From: Victivallales bacterium
Lineage (GTDB): Bacteria; Verrucomicrobiota; Lentisphaeria; Oligosphaerales; Oligosphaeraceae
DNA length: 37,644 nt
Reading direction: 5' to 3'
Assembly: GCA_017417585.1 (NCBI GenBank)
Contig: JAFPYX010000039.1
Coordinates: 1 to 37,644, forward strand
The notes beneath the pieces were generated by a model. It had not been told where the DNA came from. It ran no database searches and worked only from the letters and a program-made list of their open reading frames with translations. This document shows, piece by piece, positions 1 through 7,240 of this stretch. Position 1 is the first letter of the stretch, and every line of letters starts with the position of its first letter. Made by a program: the position numbers and the translations under genes.

Positions 1-136
1 CTCCCTGACAGACAAGACCCCCATGCGGGAACTCTTCGAAAGAAGCGAGTTGCCGACAACTGAAACTCAGGGCACGCCTTTCCTCCCTGGGTTCTTCGAT
101 TAAAAACGCTTTCCACCTCATTTTAACGGGACACTA
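1..136. mobile_element. Right end of a probable insertion element
   Basis: The stretch between the partial ORF and the DUF262 stop ends in GGGACACTAG. Read outward on the minus strand it begins CTAGTGTCCCGTTAAAATG. The MITE-like element at 12043-12202 also begins CTAGTG and has related TGTC/TAAAT motifs. A CTAG target site would fit elements that duplicate a 4-bp YTAR site, such as the IS701 family, but the other end is outside the window so no target duplication can be confirmed. Confidence 0.3.
2..103 (+). CDS. C-terminal tail of a protein, possibly a transposase (partial)
   Basis: An open frame enters from the left window edge and ends at a TAA at 101-103. About 33 residues are visible, ending in TPFLPGFFD. 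It runs convergently to the DUF262 gene at 134-910, which stops abnormally early, and a CTAG-flanked sequence lies between the two. Taken together this looks like the 3' end of an insertion-sequence transposase whose element cut the DUF262 gene. The transposase identity is an inference: too little protein is visible to assign a family. Confidence 0.3.
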   Translation, partial: SLTDKTPMRELFERSELPTTETQGTPFLPGFFD

Positions 137-910
137 GTGATCATTTTTATCAAAAACATCCTTTAGGGTCAAAGATTTCCCTTGCTCATTATCGTTTATG
201 CCCTCTGACGGAACATTCGTGAACACCTTATCAAAATTCATGCACCTATTCCAGCGTGCAGCAAGTGTAGCGAACCATTTGCCTTTCACGACTTCCAATG
301 GAGACAATTGTCGCCCCGTTGAGTTCATCTTCTCAAAATGCAGGTTAAGTTCTTCAGCTCCATATCCACTTGGCAGTTCATTCACCAGAAAAGCCGCATG
401 CTTGAAGCAATATTCCGAAAAGGCACCCAAGGAATCGCATAGATTCGCCTTCACCACAAATCGCCGAAAACACTCGGAGAACCGCTCAAATGCCGCATTT
501 TTGAATGTCGCTTTCTGCTCACATAAAACATAATGAATGTCCTGACGGTCTTCCTCGCGACCATTGAAAAAAAGGCGCAACTGTTTTTTATCTTTATCCA
601 ACCAGATAAAGCTGTTCCAGTTTGACTCGCTGTTGCATGCACGAATCAATTCGCATCCCAACAAAGTCAAGAATGTTAGTCGCTGTTGACCATCCACGAT
701 TTCCCATTGTTGTTCTTCGTCTTCATGGACGGTAATGACACCAAGGTGATAGTCTTTGTTCTCGTCATTAGAATAGGAATCATGCAAATCCCTTAGCAGA
801 TTCCCGATTTGTTCTTCTCCCCACACGAATAATCTCTGATAGATGGGAATAACCAGTTTTTTCGTTGTTATGCTCAAGGAAGATGGCGTAAATGGAGCAG
901 AGAGTTTCAT
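134..910 (-). CDS. DUF262 (GmrSD N-terminal type) protein, 3'-truncated
   Basis: This 258-residue protein carries the start of a DUF262 domain: VIPIYQRLFVW near residues 20-30 and DGQQRLTFL near 72-80, the signature of the ParB-like nucleotide-binding and nuclease half of GmrSD type IV restriction enzymes. Family members usually run several hundred residues and often end in a DUF1524 HNH nuclease, which is absent here. The frame stops at a CTAG next to the probable insertion element, so the protein is most likely truncated and inactive or altered. It starts 14 bp after the stop of the upstream DUF262 gene, so the two were one operon. GmrSD enzymes cut DNA with modified cytosines; that function is known for the family and only inferred here. 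Confidence 0.8.
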   Translation of the reverse strand: MKLSAPFTPSSLSITTKKLVIPIYQRLFVWGEEQIGNLLRDLHDSYSNDENKDYHLGVITVHEDEEQQWEIVDGQQRLTFLTLLGCELIRACNSESNWNSFIWLDKDKKQLRLFFNGREEDRQDIHYVLCEQKATFKNAAFERFSECFRRFVVKANLCDSLGAFSEYCFKHAAFLVNELPSGYGAEELNLHFEKMNSTGRQLSPLEVVKGKWFATLAARWNRCMNFDKVFTNVPSEGINDNEQGKSLTLKDVFDKNDH

Positions 911-924
911 ATCGTTTTCCCCTT

Positions 925-2706
925 CTAGTTTGAGTTTTCAGAAAATCCTAGTTCATAGGCGAGAGAATAGTGAGCATTCAAAAGATCCGTTTTTTCTTTT
1001 TCTAATTCTCCTGAACATTTTTTTAACTCTTGCCAATAATGACCTTCTTCACCAGTTGCCTTCAGTTTAACATGCAACTGCTCTCTGTCCAGAAGTTTGC
1101 CGATGGCTTCGCTTTCGTGAGTTGCGCGTGCTATTGCCAGAGCGGCATCGCGAAAGACGGGCTTGTCGCCTAGATAGTTTCTCCTCACTTGTCCCATTTT
1201 TGCGCGCAGACTGGAAACATTCCATGCTATGGCGTAAATGGCATCCTTCAAGTAAATGTCGCCAAATTTGCAGTAGAAAAAAAACGCCAATGCAATGATG
1301 GCATCGTGAAGTACTCCATATGAACGCCACCGAAGCGGCGAAATCACATGAACGCTATTCTGTTTGACAAATTGTTCAAACTGCATCCGATATCGGTTGA
1401 CGTAGTCAAAGAATTCTAGTCCTCCAGAAAGCATGGAATCAATCCTCACTTCCTTGTAAGTGGTGCAAAGTCCGCGTGGCATATCGAATTCAAGTGCGAA
1501 TTCATGGAACAGATCGTGCGTTTCTTGCTCATCAGCGTTCCAGACAAACTTCTCGTGTGCCAACCACTTGCGGATTCTGAATAGGCACTTGTGCAACAAG
1601 CGCTCTTTCAGTCCATCCACGCTTCCCTTGTCTAGAGCATGCCACCGTGCAGCCATGATTTTTGCCACAGTGTCTTCTTTGATGTAACGCAGATGGTGTC
1701 CTTTCAACAATTCATAATCCGTCAACAGTACTCCTGCTGAGTTCAAATGATTAAAGAAGTTGAATGCAAGGTCATCACTTTCCTGTTCCCCGATTTCTAC
1801 GATGCTGACGACTACCGACGATAAATCCAATTCCTTTTTCCACAAAGCAATAGTGTCTTGGGCTTTTGAAATGGCCTCCAATGCCGTCGCGGTTTCATTA
1901 TTGGACCCTAGAAGAATGTTCACTGTTTTGTCGGAGTGGCGTGATAACACAAGCAATGCTAATGTAATCAGCCGTTGCTGTCCATCGATAACATCTACTA
2001 TCCCATTGGAACATCGTTTTAGGATAATGCTACCAAGATGATATTCTTTCTTATCCTTATAGTGTCTCGAGTGCCAATCAGAAAGGTCTTTTAGAAGTCT
2101 CTCGACATTTTGCGTTGTCCAACAATAGGGACGTTGGTAGTCAGGAATGGCAAAAGACCTATTCTTAAATAAGTCCAAAATACAAGTTTGTCCGATACCT
2201 ACGGGAAGACCTGTGTTTTCCTGAATATCGTATATTTCTGTCAAAGGAACTTCTTGTACAATTGTCTTTAACTTTTTTGCGTCTTCAGCAAAGTTCTCCA
2301 ATGATGTAATTGGACGGCGCATTCCCCAATATATGCTACTGTGATATGTCCACGATCTACAATCTCGATAATTCTCTGCTTTAGAGAATTGAGCAGCATA
2401 CTCTTTCGCCAGTTTTACATATTCCCAATAGTGAGAGCGTTCAAAATGGAATTCTAAAACTATAGGTCCATTTTCCACATCTTGTTTTAACTCATAATGT
2501 ATGGCTTTCGTCCGGTTTATGGGGAAAGCCTGGTAATATTTCGGATAGATGTCGGAAGCGGTGTCGTCTGGTATCGCCAATGTGTTTTCCTTTCCAAACA
2601 ACTCAATGAACTTATCCTTGAAAAAAGAAATATCCACTTGTTTTTCTCCAATGCACTTTTGTACCAGTTTGTGAAATTCAATATATCTGCACCCATTTAC
2701 AAGCAA
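925..2706 (-). CDS. DUF262 domain protein with extra N-terminal domain (GmrSD-like)
   Basis: This 593-residue protein has a DUF262 core: FAIPDYQRPYCW near residue 185 and VIDGQQRLITLALL near 238. About 165 residues precede the core and match nothing I recognise. No HNH (DUF1524) motif is visible in the C-terminal part, which is helical and charged. The start is a TTG at 2706 that overlaps the stop of the upstream EVE-like gene (TGC TTG TAA), because an in-frame stop lies just upstream. This suggests translational coupling, or a frameshift that separated a former EVE-DUF262 fusion. With its neighbours it forms a probable anti-phage restriction operon; substrate recognition by the EVE partner is inferred. 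Confidence 0.85.
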   Translation of the reverse strand: MLVNGCRYIEFHKLVQKCIGEKQVDISFFKDKFIELFGKENTLAIPDDTASDIYPKYYQAFPINRTKAIHYELKQDVENGPIVLEFHFERSHYWEYVKLAKEYAAQFSKAENYRDCRSWTYHSSIYWGMRRPITSLENFAEDAKKLKTIVQEVPLTEIYDIQENTGLPVGIGQTCILDLFKNRSFAIPDYQRPYCWTTQNVERLLKDLSDWHSRHYKDKKEYHLGSIILKRCSNGIVDVIDGQQRLITLALLVLSRHSDKTVNILLGSNNETATALEAISKAQDTIALWKKELDLSSVVVSIVEIGEQESDDLAFNFFNHLNSAGVLLTDYELLKGHHLRYIKEDTVAKIMAARWHALDKGSVDGLKERLLHKCLFRIRKWLAHEKFVWNADEQETHDLFHEFALEFDMPRGLCTTYKEVRIDSMLSGGLEFFDYVNRYRMQFEQFVKQNSVHVISPLRWRSYGVLHDAIIALAFFFYCKFGDIYLKDAIYAIAWNVSSLRAKMGQVRRNYLGDKPVFRDAALAIARATHESEAIGKLLDREQLHVKLKATGEEGHYWQELKKCSGELEKEKTDLLNAHYSLAYELGFSENSN

Positions 2707-3074
2707 AAGACTTTACGCGTCCACTCGTCATCAAACTGATATGGTCCGTGAATTGTCTTGAAACATCCTCTGCTTTCCACCTCGCGTTCCATATCCGTGA
2801 CTTTCCAATCAACATACACCCTCCCTTGAAAAACCTCTTTGACCACGCCAAGCGCCAAGATGGTAATTGTGGTGGCACCCTGTCCATTCATACGCTTGAT
2901 AGCAATGCGGTCACCAGGCTTCATACTGTCGCGTTGATTCGCAAATCCTGGTTGTTCATCATCAGACCACCCCATTTCCCAATAGCCACGGCGAAAAAAG
3001 TCATCATTCAGGACATCAACACCCCATTTCGCTCCAACTAACCAGTATGATGCTTCATTCTTATCAATTTCCAT
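2697..3074 (-). CDS. EVE/PUA-like domain protein, probable modified-base reader
   Basis: A 125-residue single-domain protein beginning YWLVGAKWG and containing the conserved run GDRIAIKRMNGQG followed by a beta-rich segment (ILALGVVKEV, VYVDWKV). This layout is typical of EVE and related PUA-superfamily domains that bind modified bases and are often fused or linked to McrB- or GmrSD-type restriction enzymes. It is the first gene of a minus-strand operon with two DUF262 proteins and overlaps the next gene by about 10 bp. The ATG at 3074 is preceded by a weak purine stretch. A role as specificity subunit is inferred from the neighbourhood. Confidence 0.75.
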   Translation of the reverse strand: MEIDKNEASYWLVGAKWGVDVLNDDFFRRGYWEMGWSDDEQPGFANQRDSMKPGDRIAIKRMNGQGATTITILALGVVKEVFQGRVYVDWKVTDMEREVESRGCFKTIHGPYQFDDEWTRKVFCL

Positions 3075-3567
3075 TGTGTTTTCTCTAGTTTATCTTGAGT
3101 CTCAAAAAAACGAAAGCAGACGCACCACCCTATCTGCTACTTGGGAATTACAACGCTACTTTGACATCCTTACTAAAAGTCCCAACATGAAAAACGTATG
3201 TAAAAAAAAGGCGTATGGTCATCGCTGGTCCGTCGAAGGCACTTGCAAGCCCGGAAGAAGCACAGCGAGCCATACGCCCAAAACACGATGGACGTGTGTC
3301 TGCGTTGCGCCGCTTCTTCCCAAAAAGATTGCAAGTTTTTCGACAGGCGGCGTATGTGGATGTTACGAAGGTGGCTTACCCACTTTCGTTTGGTGGTCTG
3401 GTTGCAGTTACATGCCGTATCTTCGGAAAAGGCCCCAGACGATTCTATAAAATAAGCCATGATGAACGAATTGCCAGACTCCTGTGCGATTTTAGAATGT
3501 CAATGGCGGAAAAAGGTAGTGCACCGTGGCACATCGGATGCCGCTGACATTGGGGCTTCGTCCTCTT
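3075..3567. other. Intergenic region with no convincing gene; degenerate sequence
   Basis: Several short overlapping frames exist on both strands but none has a recognisable motif or a good ribosome binding site. A short match to the left edge of the 330-bp repeat (GCAAGTTTTTCGAC) occurs at about 3335-3348. This probably represents decayed accessory genes. The promoter of the EVE-DUF262 operon should lie near 3080-3160, but I see no clear -35/-10 pair. Confidence 0.4.
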
Positions 3568-3901
3568 CAAGGAACTCAAGGCAAGTTTTTCGACGGGACG
3601 GGCGCGGTATGACAAACGACGTGCCCATGCGTCACGGGGCATTGTACCATAGCAACCATCATGCCAACGAACTTCCCTTACGAACAACTGCAAAAACGCA
3701 TTTCAAAGTGGTAAGAATGCTTCTTTTTGTGGTCAAAATTTGCCATGCTACCATCTGGCGTTGGAGGCATATCATGGCTAGCATGGTTGGGTGGAAAGGA
3801 AAAGTGACAAGTATATCATTCTCTGTAAAATCATATTAAAATTATGAATTATAAGACTTTATAGGAATCTGTTCGTGGTTCCCGCTGGAGGGGATAAAGT
3901 A
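3568..3901 (+). repeat. Long dispersed repeat, copy A
   Basis: This stretch is closely similar to 6242-6591 in the same orientation. Shared blocks include CAAGGAACT(C/G)AAGGCAAG, a 30-bp block around ACGGGGCATTGTACC, ATGCCAACGAAC, and the end block around TTATAGGAATCTG and GATAAAGT. Both copies keep a promoter-like motif near the right end, here GTGACA (3804-3809), a 16-bp spacer and TAAAAT (3826-3831). The copies diverge most around a CTAG-containing stretch. Gene remnants lie to the left of each copy and accessory genes to the right. Confidence 0.8.
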
Positions 3902-3953
3902 TGTGCATCCCCCGTGCCGTCCGCTGACGCAGGTGCTTTCGCCATTTCTACTT

Positions 3954-4060
3954 TAGAAAAGCGGCAAAACTTGCAAAAATCTATAATAGTTGGTTGACAT
4001 TTTCAATTGATGGTGTATCTTAATATAGAAAAACAGCAAGACTTGCAAAAATCTATAATA
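3954..4060 (+). repeat. 35-bp direct repeat pair upstream of the ATPase gene
   Basis: Two 35-bp copies (3954-3988 and 4026-4060) share 32 positions; the common core is ACTTGCAAAAATCTATAATA. They are spaced 72 bp apart start to start and bracket a promoter-like TTGACA at 3994-3999 with TATCTT at 4016-4021. The second copy ends 8 bp before the ATPase start codon. They could be operator sites for autoregulation or the product of a local duplication. Confidence 0.75.
3994..4021 (+). promoter_or_regulatory. Candidate sigma-70 promoter for the AAA_14 ATPase gene
   Basis: A perfect -35 hexamer TTGACA is followed after 16 bp by TATCTT, about 48 bp before the ATG at 4069. It lies between the two 35-bp direct repeats, so a protein bound to them could control it. 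Confidence 0.5.
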
Positions 4061-4068
4061 ACAGCGAC

Positions 4069-5318
4069 ATGGAAATTCAAAGGCACTTCTACCTCAATGA
4101 ACTGATAAGGAAGCGGGGCAATGGCTTCGTCAAGGTCATTACGGGCTTGCGTCGATGCGGCAAGTCCTATCTGTTGCGAACCATCTACAAAAAGCATCTG
4201 CTTTCAAGTGGCGTTCTTCCTGAGCAGATTGTGGAAATGGCGTTTGACGAGTACGACAATCGGCAATATTGCGCCCCTGATGTTTTTTACGCCTACGCAA
4301 AAACGAAGATGGAAGGGCAGCCAGAATGTATCTTCCTGCTTGACGAAATCCAACTGCTGGGCGATTTTGAATCTGTCCTCAACGGTTTGCTTTCCCAAAA
4401 AGCAGATATCTACGTAACTGGCAGCAACGCCAGATTCCTCTCAAAGGACGTTATTACCGAATTCCGCGGACGAGGCGACGAAATCCACATCGCCCCCTTG
4501 AGTTTTTCCGAATACTTCTCCGCCTTCAACGATGACAAATTCGCGCGTTTTCAGGAGTATATGCTCTATGGCGGCTTGCCTTTGGTCGCCTTGGCAACGG
4601 AAACGGAAGACAAGATGGCGATTCTCAACTCCCTCTACACCGAAACCTATATACGGGACATCGTCGGCAGGAACAAGATTCGAAAGGTGGACGAACTTAA
4701 TGACTTGCTTGACATTCTTTCGTCCAATATTGGCTGCTTGGTGAATCCAGACAAACTCCGGAGAATCTTCCACAGTGTCAAAAAGTCCCAGATTACCTCC
4801 GCCACCATAACAAAATACCTATCTTTTCTTGAAGACGCCTATCTGCTTGAGAGGGCAAACGATATGACATCAAAGGCAATGCCTATATCGAAACCCCCAT
4901 GAAATACTACTATTCAGATCTTGGCCTTCGCAATGCACGCCTGAATTTCCGCCAGTTGGAAGAGAATCACAGCATGGAGAACATCGTTTACAATGAACTT
5001 CGCCGCCGCAGATTCAATGTGGACATCGGACAAGTGACCACCAATGAAAGGAACGACGACGGCGAGTACAGACGCAGACAGCTGGAGGTGGATTTCGTTG
5101 CCAACAAAGGCTCAAAACGCTACTACATCCAGTCGGCATACATGATTCCCGACGAGGGCAAAAGAGAACAGGAAATCCGCCCATTGCTGAAAATCGACGA
5201 TTCGTTCAAGAAAATCATCATCACTTCTCACGCCCCCGCTCCGCTTTACGACAACCACGGCATCCTCACCATGGGCATCCTCGACTTTCTGTTGAATCCA
5301 GGCAGCCTCGATTGGTAA
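4069..5318 (+). pseudogene. AAA_14 / DUF4143 ATPase, split by a frameshift
   Basis: Two adjacent frames (4069-4902 and 4899-5318) together encode one ATPase of about 415 residues. The first has Walker A (GLRRCGKS near residues 26-33), Walker B (CIFLLDEIQLLG near 88-99), sensor-like YVTGSNA and the start of the DUF4143 region. It breaks off at ERAND. The next frame resumes exactly with RYDIKGNAYIETPMKYYYSD, the normal continuation in this family. The defect is around 4860-4875 in GCAAACGATATG, where one extra A would restore the frame. The protein belongs to COG1373-type ATPases, often accessory and of uncertain role, some linked to defence or toxin-antitoxin contexts. A sequencing error cannot be excluded. 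Confidence 0.85.
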
Positions 5319-5330
5319 TCATCGCTCCCG

Positions 5331-5350
5331 AGGCCGTCGTCGGCCTTTGG
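5331..5350 (+). terminator. Weak hairpin after the ATPase gene
   Basis: AGGCCG, a 4-nt loop and CGGCCT form a perfect 6-bp stem 13 bp after the ATPase stop, followed by TT and a G run. There is no strong U tract, so termination is uncertain. Confidence 0.3.
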
Positions 5351-5451
5351 GGGCGACATGTGGGACAATTGTCCACCCCTGTGTCCAGTCCCCTCGCAAA
5401 TCCATCATTCAATGCCGTGTTCAGTTTAATGGTTTCATGGAATGGGACCTT

Positions 5452-6096
5452 TCAGTCATGAATATCATCATTCTTCATGCTCCTTTCAATGCTTCCATAT
5501 TGTGCCAGCGGTAGGCATTTGTATGCGGCATACATCTTGTCGCCATAGCAGTAATGCCACCACTCAAGAGGATAGTTGACAAAGCCTGCGGTGGTCATGA
5601 CCTGAAACAGCATTTCCCTGTTTTTTTGCTGGATGTCTGTCAAGCCTTTGGCATCCGTCCGCGTCAAAGGCGTGAATTCCAGATATGCGGTTCCGCAATC
5701 CAGTTCCTTTCCTTCATGCGCAAGAGTGACATCGACTGCTCCACCTGTATTGTGTCCGCTCCTTTTTGCAATGCTTCGATTGACGTATCGCTCACGCTCG
5801 TCTGCCGTCCATTCAGGATGTTCGGCATCAAGTTGCTTAAAAAACTGCGCACGGCGGCGTAACTGTTCCTTTTTGCTTCGGTATCCATCAAGGAGTTTGA
5901 TGGAATAGCCGTTAGGAAGCAGACGCTCCGCCTTGGCTAGCATTTCGCATACTGTCTTTCTGACATACTTTCCTTGGCATGACACAAGTTCCTCACCGCA
6001 TTCCTGCACGGGAAGGCGATTGATAAACCTGGCGGGCAGCACCTTTCGCACTCCAAGACGGAACAAGAGATAATTGTAATAGGCCCTCAATGACAT
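5452..6096 (-). CDS. D-alanyl-D-alanine dipeptidase (VanX/DdpX-like, peptidase M15D)
   Basis: The 214-residue protein has the M15D zinc and catalytic signature: SGHNTGGAVD (His about 115, Asp about 122) and EWWHY (Glu about 178, His about 181), plus the upstream DGYRS element. It would hydrolyse D-Ala-D-Ala, releasing alanine from cell-wall precursors or turnover products; VanX does this in glycopeptide resistance. The frame stays open to 6381, but the extra 95 residues are a translation of the repeat and a neighbouring gene remnant, so I place the start at the ATG at 6096, where family similarity begins (FINRLPVQECGEELV). No good Shine-Dalgarno is seen. No vanHA-like genes are nearby, so a resistance role is not supported. 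Confidence 0.8.
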   Translation of the reverse strand: MSLRAYYNYLLFRLGVRKVLPARFINRLPVQECGEELVSCQGKYVRKTVCEMLAKAERLLPNGYSIKLLDGYRSKKEQLRRRAQFFKQLDAEHPEWTADERERYVNRSIAKRSGHNTGGAVDVTLAHEGKELDCGTAYLEFTPLTRTDAKGLTDIQQKNREMLFQVMTTAGFVNYPLEWWHYCYGDKMYAAYKCLPLAQYGSIERSMKNDDIHD

Positions 6097-6107
6097 CAGA
6101 ATGCTTG

Positions 6108-6265
6108 TCAGTGTTTTCTTGTCCGTTTCACCTTGTTCTTCCCGCTGGTGTTGGTGACGCATTCTTTCAGGAACTCCTCTGATGACATGACCCACTTCGT
6201 CTTCATTCGTTCGGAAAAGAAGACGAAATAGAAACTCTGGGCAAGGAACTGAAGGCAAGTTTTTC
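6108..6265 (-). pseudogene. 3' remnant of an unidentified gene, cut by the long repeat
   Basis: On the minus strand a protein-like frame reads LQFLAQSFYFVFFSERM followed by a basic, serine-rich tail ending in KRTRKH and a TGA at 6108-6110. Its upstream side runs into the left edge of repeat copy B near 6242-6265 and continues no further as protein. It resembles the C-terminal tail of a larger accessory protein, but I cannot name the family. It shows that repeat B sits where a gene was truncated. Confidence 0.45.
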
Positions 6266-6591
6266 GACGGGATGCGCGGATTGCTAATATTCAGCGGCCA
6301 ATGCACCACGGGGCATTGTACCATAGCAACCATCATGCCAACGAACATTCCTCTATGAACAACTGCAAAAACGCACTTCATGGTGGTGAGAATGTTTCAT
6401 TTTGTGGTCTAAATTTGTCATGCACCATCTGACGATGGATGTCTAGCATGACTAGAAGGACTAGCATTTCTAGCATGGAAGGGTAAAGTGACTTGACAAT
6501 CATATCATTCCTTGTAAAATCATAATAAAATTGTGAATTATAAGACTTTATAGGAATCTGCTCGTGGTTTCCGCGGGAGAGGATAAAGTAT
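6242..6591 (+). repeat. Long dispersed repeat, copy B
   Basis: This is the second copy of the repeat at 3568-3901, same orientation, with the same left block and the same right block ending GATAAAGTA. It contains four CTAG-bearing units at about 6436-6477 where copy A has only one, so this internal part expands or contracts. Its promoter-like motif is better than in copy A: TTGACA (6493-6498), 16 bp, TAAAAT (6515-6520), pointing toward the RhuM pseudogene. Confidence 0.8.
6493..6520 (+). promoter_or_regulatory. Candidate promoter inside repeat B, reading into rhuM
   Basis: TTGACA and TAAAAT are separated by 16 bp and lie about 105 bp before the RhuM start. The same motif with one -35 mismatch is conserved in repeat A at 3804-3831, which supports a functional outward promoter carried by the repeat. 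Confidence 0.5.
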
Positions 6592-6625
6592 TCGAATCCC
6601 AATCCACGAATCCATCGCAACCGCC

Positions 6626-6965
6626 ATGCCTGACCAGACCAATGAAATCATCGTCTATCAGCCGGACGAGACCATCCGGCTGGAAGTCCGCCTCGAAAAC
6701 GACACCGTGTGGCTTAGTCAAGAGCAAATGTGTATGCTTTTCCAACGCGACCAATCGGTTTGTCGCCAAGCACATCAAGAATGCATTCTGTGAAGGCGAA
6801 GTCACGGAAACGAATTGTATGCAAATTTTGCATAATATTCGTTGTGGACGACCATTGACCATCTACAGTTTGGATGTCATCATATCCGTTGGGTATCGCA
6901 TAAAGTCAATCATCGGCACTCGGTTTCGCCAATGGACAACACGAATTCTTCGGGACAAGCTGTTG
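6626..6965 (+). pseudogene. RhuM-family (virulence RhuM / Bro-N-like) protein, frameshifted and truncated
   Basis: Frame 1 starts MPDQTNEIIVYQPDETIRLE and continues through TVWLSQEQMCMLFQRDQSV, a typical RhuM start, and then terminates at 6791. Frame 2 resumes with VAKHIKNAFCEGEVTETN and continues through SLDVIISVGYRIKS and RFRQWTTRILRDKLL, again typical. An extra T in the run at 6759-6761 explains the shift. After about 6965 the family similarity ends, although RhuM proteins normally run over 300 residues. The gene is therefore broken twice. RhuM proteins are common in genomic islands; their role is unclear. Confidence 0.85.
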
Positions 6966-7240
6966 GCTAGTTCCACGCAGAATTGCCGTCTGATGAATAT
7001 TGAGTGCCCACACTTAATGCGACCAGTGCAAGGAATTCAGGAATTTCTCAATCCATGCGCTGGTCCAGATGGTGAAAACCACACAGGCACTTGACGATTC
7101 ACCGGAAAACTGCCGTTCCGTACCGGAAAAACAAAACCCGCTCCCCGTCATGCCCCAAACAGGCATATTAGCGAAAAGTTGAGCAATGCACTCCGAGGGG
7201 AAAGTGCCTTGTGGAAAACAGAAGCAACAGCTAGAGAGCA
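6966..7240. other. Intergenic remnant without a supported gene
   Basis: After the RhuM remnant no motif-bearing frame is seen. A short frame at about 7070-7182 has a biased composition but no recognisable similarity. The stretch should contain the promoter of the YhcG gene, which starts at 7241 after a weak AGAGAG ribosome binding site. Confidence 0.35.

Noticed and set aside
3215..3547. 110-codon plus-strand frame left of repeat A
   Set aside because: It has no motif or start signal and overlaps other frames of similar quality; it probably lies in decayed DNA.
6097..6381. N-terminal extension of the VanX-like protein
   Set aside because: The extra 95 residues translate the dispersed repeat and an unrelated gene tail in the wrong frame; family similarity begins after the ATG at 6096.
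6580..6620. tRNA-like TTCGAATCC sequence after repeat B
   Set aside because: Only the T-loop-like string is present; no acceptor, D or anticodon stem can be drawn around it.
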